This document shows, piece by piece, positions 52,846 through 63,922 of a stretch of DNA of 64,000 bases. The DNA lies in the NCBI RefSeq assembly GCF_002117485.1, contig NZ_CP021031.1:310001-374000 (forward strand). Direction: 5' to 3'. The translations under genes and the position numbers were made by a program. The notes beneath the pieces are model-generated. The model ran no database searches and was not told where the DNA came from. It saw nothing but the letters and a program-made list of their open reading frames with translations. Each line of letters opens with the position of its first letter. Within the stretch, counting starts at the first letter, position 1. The DNA is from Rhizobium sp. NXC14. GTDB taxonomy: Bacteria; Pseudomonadota; Alphaproteobacteria; Rhizobiales; Rhizobiaceae.

Positions 52846-54249
52846 ATGACGATCAACATCAAAGATATCGCCGAGAAAGACCGCAACTCGGTCCTGCATC
52901 CGTTCACGCAGTTGAAGGACTTTGCGACCGGCAAGCTCGGCGAACCGACGATCGTCGAGACCGGTAAGGGGATCCGCATCCAGGATGCGCACGGCAACCA
53001 ACTGATCGACGGTTTTGCCGGTCTCTATTGCGTCAACGTCGGCTATAGCCGCACTGAGGTCGCCGAGGCGATCTCTCGTCAGGCCTATCGCCTGGCCTAT
53101 TATCATTCTTACGCCGCGCACACGACCGACGAGCTTGCGATCCTCTCCGACCGGCTCGTGAAGATGGCGCCCGGCAAGATGAGCAAGGTGTTTTACGGCA
53201 TGTCCGGTTCGGACGCCAACGAGACCCAGGCCAAGCTCGTCTGGTATTACAACAACCTGCGTGGCAAGCCGACGAAGAAGAAGATCATTTCGCGCGAACG
53301 CGGCTATCACGGCTGCAGCGTCGTCTCAGGCTCGATGACGGGCATGAGCTTCTATCACGACCATATGGATCTGCCGCTGCCGCAGATCGATCACGCCGGT
53401 GTTCCGCATCACTATTGGGGCGCCAACCCCGGCGAGACCGAACGCGAATTCTCGGCCCGTCGCGCTGCCGAGCTCGATGAGATGATCGAGACGCTCGGAC
53501 CGGACAATGTTGGCGGCTTCATCGCCGAGCCCGTGCTTGGGACCGGCGGCATCACGCCGCCGCCGGAAGGCTATTGGGAGGCGATCCAGGCGGTGCTCAA
53601 GAAGCACGACGTGCTTTTGATTGCCGACGAAGTCATTACCGGCTTCGGCCGCACCGGCTCGATGTTCGGCTCGCAGCATTACGGGATCGAACCCGATCTG
53701 ATCACGGTCGCCAAGGGTCTCACCTCGGCCTACTTCCCGCTGTCTGCGGCGATCGTCGGCGAGAAGGTCTACAAGGTCATGGAAGAGGGCGCTGACAAGG
53801 TCGGTGCCTTCTCGCACGGCTATACCTATTCCGGTCACCCGATCGGTGCGGCCGCCGCAAACGCGGTCCTCGACATCGTCGAAAAGGAAAACCTGCCTGG
53901 CAACGCCCGCGAAGTCGGCGCCTACTTCCAGGCCCAACTCAAGGAAAAGTTCGCACAGCTGCCGATCGTCGGTGAAGTGCGTGGTGTTGGCCTGATGGGT
54001 GCGATCGAGTTCGTTGCCGATCGTGAGAACAAGACCAGGTTTGACCCGTCGCTGAAGGTCGGCGCCCGCGTCTCCAAGGCCGCCCGAGACCGCGGTCTGA
54101 TCGCCCGCGCCATGCCGCATGGCGACATCCTGGGCTTCGCGCCGCCGCTCGTCACCACCAAGGCCGAAGTCGATGAGATCGTCTCGATCGCGGAAAAGGC
54201 AGTACGCTGCGTCATCGATGACCTGGTTCTAAACGGTCAGAAAATCTGA
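52846..54249 (+). CDS. Class III omega-aminotransferase (beta-alanine/putrescine:pyruvate type)
   Basis: 467 residues from ATG 52846 (AAGGA upstream). RERGYHGCSVVSGSMTGMSF, LLIADEVITGFGRTGSMFGS and TVAKGLTSAYFPLSAAIVGE (PLP Lys) identify a class III aminotransferase that uses pyruvate or glyoxylate. The substrate could be beta-alanine, putrescine or GABA. It is the first gene of a set with aldehyde dehydrogenase, CoA-transferase and thiolase, which suggests complete oxidation of an omega-amino acid. Confidence 0.92.
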   Translation: MTINIKDIAEKDRNSVLHPFTQLKDFATGKLGEPTIVETGKGIRIQDAHGNQLIDGFAGLYCVNVGYSRTEVAEAISRQAYRLAYYHSYAAHTTDELAILSDRLVKMAPGKMSKVFYGMSGSDANETQAKLVWYYNNLRGKPTKKKIISRERGYHGCSVVSGSMTGMSFYHDHMDLPLPQIDHAGVPHHYWGANPGETEREFSARRAAELDEMIETLGPDNVGGFIAEPVLGTGGITPPPEGYWEAIQAVLKKHDVLLIADEVITGFGRTGSMFGSQHYGIEPDLITVAKGLTSAYFPLSAAIVGEKVYKVMEEGADKVGAFSHGYTYSGHPIGAAAANAVLDIVEKENLPGNAREVGAYFQAQLKEKFAQLPIVGEVRGVGLMGAIEFVADRENKTRFDPSLKVGARVSKAARDRGLIARAMPHGDILGFAPPLVTTKAEVDEIVSIAEKAVRCVIDDLVLNGQKI

Positions 54250-54384
54250 GTGAACGCGATCGGATAGATCCGGCCGCACCTATTCGCTTCAAGAGAATGC
54301 AGAACAGGGCAGGGGACATCCCCTTGCCCTGACGGACGAACTCAACCGTTGCACAGATGTCATTAGGAAAGAGGAAGCCGGCCT

Positions 54385-55794
54385 ATGACCGCCGCCAAAC
54401 TTCATATCACCACCAGCTTGGCTCCGATCACCGTCTACAGCCCCTATGACGGGTCTGTGCTGGGAACGATTGAGGCCACGGATGCAAGCGAAATCGGCGA
54501 ACTCCTCGCCCGCGCCCGTCGCGGCGCAGAGCTTTCCGCTAAGTTGCCGAGACATGAGCGCGCGCGCGTCCTCGAAGGGGCTGCGCGGATCATCGAGAGC
54601 CGCCGTGACGCATTTGCCGAGACCATCGTGCGCGAAGCCGGCAAGACGATCGTCCAGGCGCGCAAGGAAGTGCTTCGTTGCGTCAACACGCTAAAGCTCT
54701 CTGCCGAGGAGGCAAAGCGCAATGCCGGTGAGATCGTGCCGTTCGATGCCTTTGTCGGATCGGAGCAGCGCCAGGGCTGGTTTACGCGAGAGCCGCTCGG
54801 GATCATCACCGCGATTACGCCCTACAACGATCCGCTGAACCTGGTCGCGCACAAGCTTGGCCCGGCGATCGCCGGCGGCAACGCGGTGCTCTTGAAGCCG
54901 TCGAACCTGACGCCGTTCTCCTCGATCAACCTTGTCGAAGCCCTGGTGGAAGCGGGCTTGCCACCGGAGATCATCACCGTCGTTCACGGCGATCGCGAGA
55001 TCGTCACGGCTCTCGTCTCCGCGCGTGAGGTCCGCATGGTCTCCTTCACCGGCGGCTTCGCAACCGGGGAAGCGATCAGCCGCAAGGCGGGCCTGAAGAA
55101 ACTCGCGATGGAGTTGGGTGGCAATGCGCCGGTCATCGTCATGAACGACTGCGACTTCGACAAGGCGGTTGAAGGCTGCGTCTCCGGCGCCTTCTGGGCA
55201 GCCGGTCAGAACTGCATCGGCGCCCAGCGTGTTCTTGTCCAAGCCGAGCTTTATGGGCGCTTCCGCGATGCTTTCGTGGCCGCGACGAACAAGCTCAAGG
55301 CAGCCGATCCGCTGAAGGAGGATACAGATGTCGGTCCGATGATCTCGAAAGAGGTCGCCCAACGGACCGAAGCAGCCGTCAATGACGCCCTCGCGGCCGG
55401 CGCGAAACTGCTCTGCGGTCACAAGCGCGAAGGCTCGCTCTATCACCCGACGGTGCTGGAGGGCACGCCTGTCACCTGCCGCCTATGGCACGAGGAAGTA
55501 TTCGCGCCCGTGGTCATGCTTGCCCCATTTGCCACGCTCGATGAAGCAATCGAACTGGCCAATGAACCCGAATACAGCCTGCACGCCGGCATCTTCACGA
55601 GCAACCTCAATGTCGCACTTGACGCCGCAGGCAGGATCGAAGCTGGCGGCGTGATGATCAACGATAGCTCGGACTATCGCTTCGACGCCATGCCGTTCGG
55701 CGGTTCTAAATACGGCAGCATGGGCCGGGAAGGCGTGCGCTTTGCCTATGAAGAGATGACCCAGCCGAAGGTCGTTTGCATCAATCGTGGGTAA
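54385..55794 (+). CDS. NAD(P)-dependent aldehyde dehydrogenase
   Basis: A 469-residue ALDH-superfamily enzyme. The cofactor region reads [20 protein letters not shown], the catalytic Glu lies in [10 protein letters not shown] and the catalytic Cys in [23 protein letters not shown] is a typical C-terminal motif. It is 135 bases after the aminotransferase and would oxidise the semialdehyde the latter makes. The first codon ATG 54385 follows GAGGAAG. Confidence 0.92.
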   Translation: MTAAKLHITTSLAPITVYSPYDGSVLGTIEATDASEIGELLARARRGAELSAKLPRHERARVLEGAARIIESRRDAFAETIVREAGKTIVQARKEVLRCVNTLKLSAEEAKRNAGEIVPFDAFVGSEQRQGWFTREPLGIITAITPYNDPLNLVAHKLGPAIAGGNAVLLKPSNLTPFSSINLVEALVEAGLPPEIITVVHGDREIVTALVSAREVRMVSFTGGFATGEAISRKAGLKKLAMELGGNAPVIVMNDCDFDKAVEGCVSGAFWAAGQNCIGAQRVLVQAELYGRFRDAFVAATNKLKAADPLKEDTDVGPMISKEVAQRTEAAVNDALAAGAKLLCGHKREGSLYHPTVLEGTPVTCRLWHEEVFAPVVMLAPFATLDEAIELANEPEYSLHAGIFTSNLNVALDAAGRIEAGGVMINDSSDYRFDAMPFGGSKYGSMGREGVRFAYEEMTQPKVVCINRG

Positions 55795-55898
55795 AGAGAC
55801 CTCGCAGCCGTTTGATACCGCTGCCGGACTTTGAAACCCAAGTGAATGAATCCAGGCGGCGCCTCGGCGCCGCAACAGACGAACCTGATGGGGGGAGT

Positions 55899-56597
55899 AT
55901 GAACAAAATCTTCGACAATCCGGCCTCGGCGCTTGAAGGCTTGCTGTTCGACGGCATGTTCATTGCCGCGGGCGGTTTTGGCCTGTGCGGCATTCCGGAA
56001 CTGCTGATCGATGCGATCCGCAAAGCTGGCACCAAGGACCTGACGATCGCCTCGAACAATTGCGGTGTCGACGACTTTGGCCTTGGCGTGCTGCTGAAGA
56101 CCAAGCAGATCAGGAAAATGATCTCGTCCTATGTTGGAGAGAATGCCGAGTTCATGCGGCAATATCTAAGCGGCGAACTTGAGCTCGAGTTCATTCCGCA
56201 GGGCACGCTGGCCGAGCGGATGCGCGCCGGCGGCGCCGGTATCGCCGGTTTCTACACCAAGACCGGCGTCGGCACCGTGGTTGCGAAAGGAAAAGAACTC
56301 AAGGTCTTTGATGGAGAGGTCTTCGTTCTCGAGACTGGAATCGTCGCAGACCTGTCGATCGTCAAGGCCTGGAAGGCGGATGCCTCGGGCAATCTCGTCT
56401 TCCGCAAGACGGCCCGCAACTTCAATCCGCCGGCCGCCACCTGCGGCAAGATCTGCGTCGCTGAAGTCGAGGAAATCGTGCCGGTCGGCAGCCTCGATCC
56501 CGATCATATCCATGTACCGGGGATCTATGTGCACCGCCTGATCCAGGGTCAGCACGAGAAACGCATCGAACAGCGCACCACGCGCGCGGCGGCTTGA
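55899..56597 (+). CDS. scoA: 3-oxoacid CoA-transferase subunit A
   Basis: 232 residues from ATG 55899 (GGGGGAG before). [20 protein letters not shown] is the glycine-rich start of the alpha subunit, and [20 protein letters not shown] its usual end. With subunit B, 17 bases downstream, it moves CoA between succinyl-CoA and acetoacetate or another 3-oxoacid. Intact. Confidence 0.93.
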   Translation: MNKIFDNPASALEGLLFDGMFIAAGGFGLCGIPELLIDAIRKAGTKDLTIASNNCGVDDFGLGVLLKTKQIRKMISSYVGENAEFMRQYLSGELELEFIPQGTLAERMRAGGAGIAGFYTKTGVGTVVAKGKELKVFDGEVFVLETGIVADLSIVKAWKADASGNLVFRKTARNFNPPAATCGKICVAEVEEIVPVGSLDPDHIHVPGIYVHRLIQGQHEKRIEQRTTRAAA

Positions 56598-56614
56598 GGG
56601 CAGGGGAGAAACAC

Positions 56615-57244
56615 ATGGCCTGGGACAGAAACCAGATGGCGGCGCGTGCTGCCCGCGAACTTCAAGACGGCACCTACGTCAATCTCGGCATCGGCATTCC
56701 GACGCTGGTCGCCAACTACATCCCCGAAGGCGTCCATGTGACGCTGCAGTCGGAGAACGGCCTGCTCGGCATCGGCCCGTTTCCGACCGAGGGTGAGATC
56801 GACGCCGATCTCATCAATGCCGGCAAGCAGACGGTGACGGCGCTGCCGCATTCCGCCTTCTTCGACTCGGCGCAGAGCTTCGCGATGATCCGCGGCGGCA
56901 AGATCGCCATGGCGATCCTCGGCGCCATGGAGGTGTCAGAGAACGGCGACCTTGCCAACTGGATGATCCCCGGCAAGCTCGTCAAGGGCATGGGTGGCGC
57001 CATGGATCTGGTCGCCGGCGTCAAGCGGGTGTTGGTCGTCATGGACCACACCAACAAGGCCGGCGAATCCAAGGTGCTGAAGGCCTGCACCCTGCCGCTG
57101 ACCGGACAAAGCGTCGTCGATCGGATCATCACCAATCTCGGTGTGCTCGACGTCGTCGATGGCGGACTGAAGCTGGTCGAGCTTGCCGAGGGCGTCACCG
57201 ACGGCGAGATCCGCAGCGCCACCGAGGCGACCATCGTCAACTAG
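56615..57244 (+). CDS. scoB: 3-oxoacid CoA-transferase subunit B
   Basis: 209 residues from ATG 56615 (AGGGGAG before). The catalytic Glu is in [33 protein letters not shown] and [20 protein letters not shown] are typical of the beta subunit. It forms a heteromer with subunit A. Confidence 0.95.
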   Translation: MAWDRNQMAARAARELQDGTYVNLGIGIPTLVANYIPEGVHVTLQSENGLLGIGPFPTEGEIDADLINAGKQTVTALPHSAFFDSAQSFAMIRGGKIAMAILGAMEVSENGDLANWMIPGKLVKGMGGAMDLVAGVKRVLVVMDHTNKAGESKVLKACTLPLTGQSVVDRIITNLGVLDVVDGGLKLVELAEGVTDGEIRSATEATIVN

Positions 57245-57318
57245 CCTGAAGGCTGATTGCCGAAACGCTGGAGCCGGTCTTTGCCGGCTTCGCAAGGACC
57301 ACCATAGAGGAGATCAGC

Positions 57319-58500
57319 ATGAGCACCCCATCGATCGTCATCGCCAGCGCCGCCCGCACTGCGGTCGGATCCTTCAACGGCGCGTTCGCCAACACGCCGG
57401 CGCACGAGCTCGGCGCCGCCGTCATCAAGAACGTGCTTGAGCGCGCAGGGGTCGAGGCGAGCGAGATCGACGAGGTGATCCTCGGCCAGGTGCTGCAGGC
57501 AGGCGAGGGCCAGAACCCGGCGCGTCAGGCGGCGATGCAGGCGGGGATCCCTCAGGAACAGACCGCCTGGGGCATGAACCAGCTCTGCGGTTCGGGCCTT
57601 CGCGCCGTGGCTCTCGGCATGCAGCAGATTACCTCCGGTGATGCAGATATCATCGTCGCTGGCGGTATGGAGTCCATGTCAATGGCGCCGCACTGCTCGC
57701 ATCTTCGCGGCGGCGTGAAGATGGGCGACTTCAAGATGATCGACACGATGATCAAGGACGGCCTGACCGACGCCTTCTACGGCTATCACATGGGCATCAC
57801 CGCCGAGAACGTCGCCCGCCAGTGGCAGCTCAGCCGCGAGGAGCAGGACGCTTTCGCACTCGCCTCGCAGAACAAGGCCGAGGCCGCACAGAAGGCCGGC
57901 CGCTTTGCCGATGAAATCATTCCCTTCATCGTCAAGACTCGCAAGGGCGACATCACCGTCGACCAGGACGAACATATCCGCCATGGCGCAACGCTCGACC
58001 AGATGACCAAGCTGCGTCCGGCCTTCGACAAGGAAGGCACCGTCACCGCCGGCAACGCCTCCGGCCTCAATGACGGCGCTGCTGCCGCCCTGCTGATGAC
58101 CGAAGCGCAGGCTTCCAAGCGCGGCATCCAGCCGCTCGCCCGTATCGTTTCCTGGGCAACGGCCGGCGTCGATCCGCAGGTCATGGGCACCGGCCCGATC
58201 CCGGCTTCGCGCAAGGCGCTGGCGAATGCCGGCTGGGCGATCGGCGACGTCGAGCTGGTCGAGGCCAACGAGGCTTTCGCCGCCCAGGCCTGCGCGGTCA
58301 ACAAGGACCTCGGCTGGGATCCGTCGATCGTCAACGTCAACGGCGGCGCGATCGCCATCGGCCATCCGATCGGTGCCTCCGGCGCCCGCGTGCTCAACAC
58401 GCTTCTGTTCGAGATGAAGCGCCGCGGCGCGAAGAAAGGTCTGGCAACGCTCTGCATCGGCGGCGGCATGGGTGTCGCGATGTGCGTGGAAGCGATGTGA
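57319..58500 (+). CDS. phaA: Acetyl-CoA acetyltransferase (thiolase)
   Basis: A 393-residue thiolase. The acyl-accepting Cys is in [10 protein letters not shown] (about 89), the His in [16 protein letters not shown] (about 349) and the second Cys in [12 protein letters not shown] (about 379). It cleaves acetoacetyl-CoA to acetyl-CoA or runs in reverse. After CoA-transferase it completes use of a four-carbon keto acid. GAGGAG stands before the ATG. The symbol could equally be atoB. Confidence 0.93.
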   Translation: MSTPSIVIASAARTAVGSFNGAFANTPAHELGAAVIKNVLERAGVEASEIDEVILGQVLQAGEGQNPARQAAMQAGIPQEQTAWGMNQLCGSGLRAVALGMQQITSGDADIIVAGGMESMSMAPHCSHLRGGVKMGDFKMIDTMIKDGLTDAFYGYHMGITAENVARQWQLSREEQDAFALASQNKAEAAQKAGRFADEIIPFIVKTRKGDITVDQDEHIRHGATLDQMTKLRPAFDKEGTVTAGNASGLNDGAAAALLMTEAQASKRGIQPLARIVSWATAGVDPQVMGTGPIPASRKALANAGWAIGDVELVEANEAFAAQACAVNKDLGWDPSIVNVNGGAIAIGHPIGASGARVLNTLLFEMKRRGAKKGLATLCIGGGMGVAMCVEAM

Positions 58501-58515
58501 GGGGAGGGCAGGGCC

Positions 58516-59013
58516 ATGGCCTCCGCCGAGTACCGTCTCTGCGACGTATCGCTCGACCGGTCGTTCTGCGGCCGGGACGCGAGAATTGAGCGGGAACAAG
58601 CGCTCGCGGTCATTGACCTGTTGGAATCCAATACATTCATTCCGCTCGGTCACGACGGCGGACCTTACCGCCTCAGGATCGAAGCGGTTGACGGGCGCCT
58701 GGCCCTGCATGTCGCGGATGACCATGGCGAGCATGTTGTTAGCCATTACCTGTCGCTCACGCCCTTCCGCCGGCTGCTCAGCGATTACACCCGCATCTGC
58801 GAGAGCTACTACGATGCCGTCCGTCACCCTGGTCCTGAGCGGCTTGAGGCGATCGATTTGGGTCGGCGCGGCGTCCATAACGAGGCAGCCGAACTGCTGA
58901 AAAGCCGGTTGTCAGCGAAAGTGAACATCGACAACGACACCGCCCGCCGGCTGTTCACGCTGATCTACGCCCTGCTGGTGCGCAATGCAGACCATCGAGT
59001 TCTGCTGAGCTGA
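58516..59013 (+). CDS. UPF0262 family protein
   Basis: A 165-residue protein with the alphaproteobacterial UPF0262 pattern ([60 protein letters not shown]). The function of the family is unknown. It lies 15 bases after the thiolase, probably co-transcribed. No signal peptide or membrane segment is visible, so it should be cytoplasmic. Confidence 0.9.
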   Translation: MASAEYRLCDVSLDRSFCGRDARIEREQALAVIDLLESNTFIPLGHDGGPYRLRIEAVDGRLALHVADDHGEHVVSHYLSLTPFRRLLSDYTRICESYYDAVRHPGPERLEAIDLGRRGVHNEAAELLKSRLSAKVNIDNDTARRLFTLIYALLVRNADHRVLLS

Positions 59014-59056
59014 CACAGCTTCGGCCCGAAACTTTCCCACCAAGGAGGAACCCCAA

Positions 59057-60502
59057 GTGAACGCAATACCACAACGCAACGTGCAAGCCGGAGAAACCAG
59101 CTCCGCAGGCTTCCTGGATAGCGTTGACCAGAACTTCCGCCATGCGATGACGTTCCTCGACCTGCCGGAAGGTCTGTCGGAGCGGATCATGCAGTGCAAC
59201 TCGACCTACACGGTTCGCTTCGGCGTGCGCCTGCGCGGCCGCATGTACAGCTTCATCGGCTGGCGATCGGTGCATAGCGAGCATTGCGAGCCGGTAAAGG
59301 GCGGCATCCGCTATGCGTCGAATGCCGATGCTGAAGAGGTTGAGGCGCTGGCGGCCCTGATGACGCTCAAATGCTCGCTCGTCGATGTCCCGTTCGGCGG
59401 CTCGAAGGGGGCGCTGAAGATCGATCCGCGCGAATGGACGCCGCTGGAGCTCGAGCGCATCACCCGCCGCTTTACCCAGGAACTCAACAAGCGCGGCCTG
59501 ATCGGCCCCGGCGTCAACGTACCGGCGCCCGACATTGGCACGGGCGAGCGGGAAATGGCCTGGATGATGGACGAGTTCCGCCGTGCCAACCCGACCGATG
59601 TCATCAATGCGCGCGCCTGCGTCACCGGCAAGCCGCTGTCGAAGGGCGGGATCGCCGGCCGCACTGAAGCCACCGGCCGAGGCGTGCAGTTCGCCATCCA
59701 GAGCTATCTCCGCGATCCGCGCACTGCCGGCCTGAACGGCAAGCGTGATCTGAAGGGTGCGGCCGTCATCGTTCAGGGCTTCGGTAATGTCGGCTACCAT
59801 GCGGCAAAGTTCGTCTCCGAGGAAGACGGCGCCCGGGTTACCGTTGTCGCTGAACGGGACGGCTATGTCGCCAATCCCGAGGGTCTGGCGATCGAGGCGC
59901 TGAAGCAGCATCAGATCAAAACCGGCAGCATCCTCGGGTTCGAAGGCGCCACCTCGTTTGCCGGCGATATGACGGGCATTGAGCAGCCTTGCGACGTCCT
60001 CATTCCGGCGGCCATGGAAAATGCCATCCATGCCGGCAATGCAGACCGCATCAAGGCGCATCTCATTGTCGAAGCCGCCAACGGCCCGGTGACCTTCGAG
60101 GCCGACAAGGTCCTGCGTACCCGTGGGATCACGATCCTCCCCGACCTTTACGTCAATGCCGGCGGTGTCGTCGTCAGTTACTTCGAGTGGGTGAAGAACC
60201 TGACGCATATTCCCTTCGGTCTGATGGAACGGCGCCGCCGTGAGCGGCGCAACCAGACCATCGCAACGGCGCTGGAACGCATGACCGGCAAGGAATTCCC
60301 CGCCGATATCCGCGACGAGTTCCTCGAAGGCGGCGCTGAAATCGACCTCGTGCGGTCCGGCCTCGAAGACGTCATGCGCAGCACCTGGACACGCATCGCC
60401 GACCTCATCGAACAGCAACCGGAACTCGGAGACTACCGGACCGCCGCCTATGTCGCGTCGATCCGGCAGATCGCCGATGCCTATGAAGTGATAGGGATCT
60501 GA
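59057..60502 (+). CDS. Glu/Leu/Phe/Val dehydrogenase (glutamate dehydrogenase type)
   Basis: 481 residues from a GTG at 59057 (AAGGAGG before). The substrate Lys region reads PVKGGIRYA, with LVDVPFGGSKGALKIDPREW following; the Rossmann part has GAAVIVQGFGNVGYHAAKFV. It would make glutamate and 2-oxoglutarate interconvert, feeding the transaminases of the region. The fit to NAD-type glutamate dehydrogenase is good, but other branched-chain substrates are not excluded. A strong terminator follows at 60574. Confidence 0.9.
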   Translation: MNAIPQRNVQAGETSSAGFLDSVDQNFRHAMTFLDLPEGLSERIMQCNSTYTVRFGVRLRGRMYSFIGWRSVHSEHCEPVKGGIRYASNADAEEVEALAALMTLKCSLVDVPFGGSKGALKIDPREWTPLELERITRRFTQELNKRGLIGPGVNVPAPDIGTGEREMAWMMDEFRRANPTDVINARACVTGKPLSKGGIAGRTEATGRGVQFAIQSYLRDPRTAGLNGKRDLKGAAVIVQGFGNVGYHAAKFVSEEDGARVTVVAERDGYVANPEGLAIEALKQHQIKTGSILGFEGATSFAGDMTGIEQPCDVLIPAAMENAIHAGNADRIKAHLIVEAANGPVTFEADKVLRTRGITILPDLYVNAGGVVVSYFEWVKNLTHIPFGLMERRRRERRNQTIATALERMTGKEFPADIRDEFLEGGAEIDLVRSGLEDVMRSTWTRIADLIEQQPELGDYRTAAYVASIRQIADAYEVIGI

Positions 60503-60573
60503 TCAACTGCCTGCCCAGGCCAGCGGTTCTTCGATCGATGGCCCCGGCTATAAATTCGCCTCCCAAGCGACTT

Positions 60574-60614
60574 GGCTGCCGTAGGACATGGGTCGACGGC
60601 AGCCTCTTTTTTTT
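60574..60614 (+). terminator. Rho-independent terminator after glutamate dehydrogenase
   Basis: GGCTGCCGT and ACGGCAGCC form a perfect 9-bp stem with a 13-base loop, followed by TCTTTTTTTT. It ends the plus-strand operon and lies between convergent genes. Confidence 0.92.
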
Positions 60615-60675
60615 AGGTGATCCAGATTTTAATATCATCGAATCCGGCGTCGATGTTGGAGGGCGGCAACCAGCG

Positions 60676-62145
60676 TTAGAGGCCGCCCATGCAGAGGTAC
60701 TTCATTTCGAGATAGTCCTCGAGGCCGTGCCGAGAGCCCTCGCGTCCAATGCCGGACTGCTTGATGCCTCCGAAGGGTGCCGCCTCCGATGACATCCGAC
60801 CGGTATTGATGCCGACCATGCCGTATTCCAGCGCCTCGGCCACCCGCCAGACGCGTTTGAGGTTCGAGGCGTAGAAATAGGCGGCTAGGCCATAGATGGT
60901 GTCGTTGGCTTCCCGGATCACCTGCTCCGGGTCTTCGAAACGGATGATCGGCGCCAGGGGACCGAACGTCTCTTCCTGGGCGATCTGCATCGAACCGACG
61001 ACATTGGTGATGACGGTCGGCTCGAAAAACGTTCCCTTCGCGCCGACCCGACGACCGCCGCAGCGAACCATCGCTCCCTTTTTCACGGCGTCGTCGACAT
61101 GCGCCTCTATCTTCGCCAGAGCGTGAGTGTCGATCAGCGGACCGATGGCGGTATCCGATTTGAACCCGTCGCCAACCTGCAGCCGCCTGACGCGTTCGGT
61201 GAACCTCTCGGAGAACAGGTGGTAGACGCCGCACTGCACGTAAATGCGATTGGCGGATACGCAAGTCTGGCCACCATTTCGAAACTTGGCCTGGATCGCA
61301 CCATCGACGGCCGCATCGATGTCGGCATCGTCGAACACGATGAAAGGCGCGTTGCCACCGAGCTCGAAACTGATCCGCTTGATCTGGTCGGAACATTGGC
61401 GCATGAGCAACCGGCCGACCTCCGTCGATCCGGTGAAGCTGATCTTGCGAACCTTCGGGTTCGAACAAAGCTCCGTGCCGACTGCATCGCCATCCGACGC
61501 ATAGATTAGATTGAGCACGCCCTCGGGAAAACCCGCCACCCGGGCAAGCGCGAACATGGCGCCTGCGACAAGCGGGGTTTGCTCTGCCGGCTTCAAAACG
61601 ATCGTGCAGCCGGCGGCCAACGCCGGCGCAATCTTGCGCGCGACCATCGAGGCCGGAAAATTCCAGGGCGTGATGGCGCCGACGACGCCGACCGGCTGCT
61701 TGATCACCAACAGCCGTCTGTCGGTGGACGGCGCCGAGATCGTTTCGCCGTAGATGCGGTTCGCCTCTTCCGCATACCATTGGACATAAGCGGCGGCATG
61801 AGAAATCTCCGACTTCGCCTCGACAAGCGGCTTGCCCATTTCGCAAGTTAGAATGGCGGCGAGATCATCGACGTGATCGACAATCAACTGGTGCCACCGC
61901 CACAGGATGTCGGAGCGCTCGCGCGCGGTCAGGCCGGCCCAACGCTCTCCTGCGGCATCAGCCCTGTCGATAGCGAGCGCCACATCCGAGGCCTGCATGT
62001 CCGGCAGATCCGCCAGCAAATCGCCGGTGGAAGGATTGTGGACCGCAAAGCGTTTGGCGGTCTCGATCGGGCCAGCGGCTGCTGCAAGATCGCCGAATGT
62101 TTTGATGTCGTTGATATGCTTTTTGAGCGCCTGCGTAAGCGTCAC
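60676..62145 (-). CDS. gabD: Succinate-semialdehyde dehydrogenase
   Basis: 489 residues from the GTG at 62145, preceded by a strong AGGAGGAG; an ATG at 62193 would add 16 poorly conserved residues. TPWNFPASMVARKIAPALAA, catalytic Glu in FELGGNAPFIVF and Cys in GGQTCVSANR are present. GIGREGSRHGLEDYLEMKYL is the usual end of GabD. It oxidises succinate semialdehyde to succinate and so closes GABA or omega-amino-acid breakdown. Confidence 0.93.
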   Translation of the reverse strand: MTLTQALKKHINDIKTFGDLAAAAGPIETAKRFAVHNPSTGDLLADLPDMQASDVALAIDRADAAGERWAGLTARERSDILWRWHQLIVDHVDDLAAILTCEMGKPLVEAKSEISHAAAYVQWYAEEANRIYGETISAPSTDRRLLVIKQPVGVVGAITPWNFPASMVARKIAPALAAGCTIVLKPAEQTPLVAGAMFALARVAGFPEGVLNLIYASDGDAVGTELCSNPKVRKISFTGSTEVGRLLMRQCSDQIKRISFELGGNAPFIVFDDADIDAAVDGAIQAKFRNGGQTCVSANRIYVQCGVYHLFSERFTERVRRLQVGDGFKSDTAIGPLIDTHALAKIEAHVDDAVKKGAMVRCGGRRVGAKGTFFEPTVITNVVGSMQIAQEETFGPLAPIIRFEDPEQVIREANDTIYGLAAYFYASNLKRVWRVAEALEYGMVGINTGRMSSEAAPFGGIKQSGIGREGSRHGLEDYLEMKYLCMGGL

Positions 62146-62255
62146 GGCGTTCTCCTCCTCAACTGGGCTGCCGCCCGTTTCCTTCGCCGTCAAACGACAG
62201 AACCGGAGCGGCCCTTCGACCGCTCCGGCTATATGCCGCGATGGTGCGGGGAAGT

Positions 62256-62636
62256 TCAGCCGACAGCGATGACGGCTTCGATTTCCACCTTGGCGCCTTT
62301 CGGCAGAGCTTTCACCTCATAGCAGGCCCGCGCCGGAAACGGCTCGGAGAAAAACTCGGCATAGACGCGGTTGACCTCCGCGAAATCCCCAAGGTCGGTC
62401 AGCAGCACCGTGGTCTTGACCGTCTTCGAAAGTTCGGTTCCCGCTTGCCTGGCAATAGCGGCCACGTTCTTCAGGCACTGTTCGGCCTGCTTGACCGCAT
62501 CGTCAGAATTGAACTCGCCGGTGGCCGGGTCGATCGGCAGCTGTCCGGACACGAACAGGAGGTTGCCGGTCTTAATGGCCTGGGAGTAGGGGCCGACAGC
62601 GCCTGGGGCATCGGCGGTAGAAATAGCGGTGATCAC
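62256..62636 (-). CDS. ridA: RidA-family enamine/imine deaminase
   Basis: A 126-residue protein with the RidA core: APGAVGPYSQAIKTGNLLFV, SGQLPIDPATGE and ARACYEVKALPKGAKVEIEA, including the conserved Arg that binds the substrate carboxylate. RidA proteins hydrolyse reactive 2-aminoacrylate or other imines released by PLP enzymes and amino-acid oxidases; the DadA gene beside it makes such imines. Confidence 0.93.
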   Translation of the reverse strand: MITAISTADAPGAVGPYSQAIKTGNLLFVSGQLPIDPATGEFNSDDAVKQAEQCLKNVAAIARQAGTELSKTVKTTVLLTDLGDFAEVNRVYAEFFSEPFPARACYEVKALPKGAKVEIEAVIAVG

Positions 62637-62671
62637 ATCAGGTCTCCAGAGTAAAATTATTCAAGTTGGCG

Positions 62672-63922
62672 TCAGGCGTAGCGAGCGACGGCGAGCTCGG
62701 TTGCGTCGATCTCAGGCTTGCGGCCGCTCACGAGATCGCTGATCACTCGGGCCGATCCGGTGCTCATCGTCCAGCCAAGCGTGCCGTGGCCGGTGTTCAG
62801 ATAAAGGCCGCTGATCTTGGTTGGGCCGATGACCGGGGTGCCGTCGGGCGTCATCGGTCGCAGTCCGGACCAGAAGGTCGCTTGGGAGACGTCGCCGCCG
62901 GGGAAGAGGTCGGTGACGGAGTGCTCCAGCGTGCGCCGGCGAGCCTGGCCGAGATCGTTTGTGTAGCCGGAAATTTCCGCCATGCCGCCGACACGGATGC
63001 GGTCGCCGAGCCTCGTGATCGCGATCTTGAAGGTCTCGTCCATGACAGTCGATTTCGGGGCGCGCGAGGCATCGGTGATCGGGATCGTCAGCGAATAGCC
63101 CTTGACCGGATAGACCGGCAGTTTGATGCCGTAGCGCTTCAGGAACGTCGGCGAATGGCTGCCGAACGCGACGACAACCGCATCGGCCGCAATCCGCTCA
63201 TCGCCGGTCACGACACCGCGTACTTGGTTCCCTTCGACACCGAGCCGTTTGACCGTCGTGTTGAAGAGAAAGCGGACGCCGAGGCCTGTTGCCTTTTTGG
63301 TGAGCGCATTGGTGAACTTGAAGCAGTCGCCTGTTTCGTCTTTCGGCGTCAGCAGCCCGCCGACGATTTTCTCGCGGACTTGGGCAAGCGCCGGTTCGAC
63401 CCGCACACAGCCGTCGCGGTCCAGCACTTCATAAGGCACGCCGTCGGCTGCGAGAGCCTTCACGTCCTTGGCAGACGCGTCGAGCTGCTGCTGCGTGCGA
63501 AAAAGCTGCACGGTGCCCTGCATGTTTTCGTCATAGGCAAGACCGGTTTCTTCGCGCAGTTCGGCGAGTGCCAGACGGCTGTAGTTCGCCAGCCGAAGCA
63601 TGCGGCTCTTGTTAACCGCATAGCGTTTCGACGTGCAGTTCGACAGCATCTTGAGCAGCCACGAGAGCATGGCCGCATCGAACTTCGGCCGCAGGATCAG
63701 CGGCGCGTGCTCCATGAACAGCCATTTCAGCGCCTTCATCGGAATGCCGGGCGCTGCCCAGGGCGAGCAGTAGCCGAACGAAACCTGGCCGGCATTGGCG
63801 AAGCTTGTTTCCAGCGCAGGGCCTGGCTGACGGTCGATGACCGTCACCTCATGGCCGGCCTTGGCCAGCTGGTAGGCGGAAGTGACACCGACGATGCCGG
63901 AGCCTAGAACAACAACTTTCAT
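62672..63922 (-). CDS. dadA: D-amino-acid dehydrogenase (DadA)
   Basis: A 416-residue FAD-dependent DAO-family oxidoreductase. The N-terminal FAD motif reads [47 protein letters not shown] and [20 protein letters not shown] are typical of DadA. It oxidises D-amino acids to 2-oxo acids and ammonium, delivering electrons to the respiratory chain. GGGGAAATC stands before the ATG. No dadX racemase or regulator is within the window. Confidence 0.93.
   Translation of the reverse strand: MKVVVLGSGIVGVTSAYQLAKAGHEVTVIDRQPGPALETSFANAGQVSFGYCSPWAAPGIPMKALKWLFMEHAPLILRPKFDAAMLSWLLKMLSNCTSKRYAVNKSRMLRLANYSRLALAELREETGLAYDENMQGTVQLFRTQQQLDASAKDVKALAADGVPYEVLDRDGCVRVEPALAQVREKIVGGLLTPKDETGDCFKFTNALTKKATGLGVRFLFNTTVKRLGVEGNQVRGVVTGDERIAADAVVVAFGSHSPTFLKRYGIKLPVYPVKGYSLTIPITDASRAPKSTVMDETFKIAITRLGDRIRVGGMAEISGYTNDLGQARRRTLEHSVTDLFPGGDVSQATFWSGLRPMTPDGTPVIGPTKISGLYLNTGHGTLGWTMSTGSARVISDLVSGRKPEIDATELAVARYA

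Noticed and set aside
57679..58878. A 399-codon minus-strand frame opposite thiolase and UPF0262
   Set aside because: Antisense frame in GC-rich coding DNA; the plus-strand genes are unambiguous.
58955..60418. A 487-codon minus-strand frame opposite glutamate dehydrogenase
   Set aside because: Caused by strong third-position GC bias of the real gene; no family resemblance.
62666..63907. A 413-codon plus-strand frame opposite DadA
   Set aside because: DadA on the minus strand has all cofactor motifs; the opposite frame has none.
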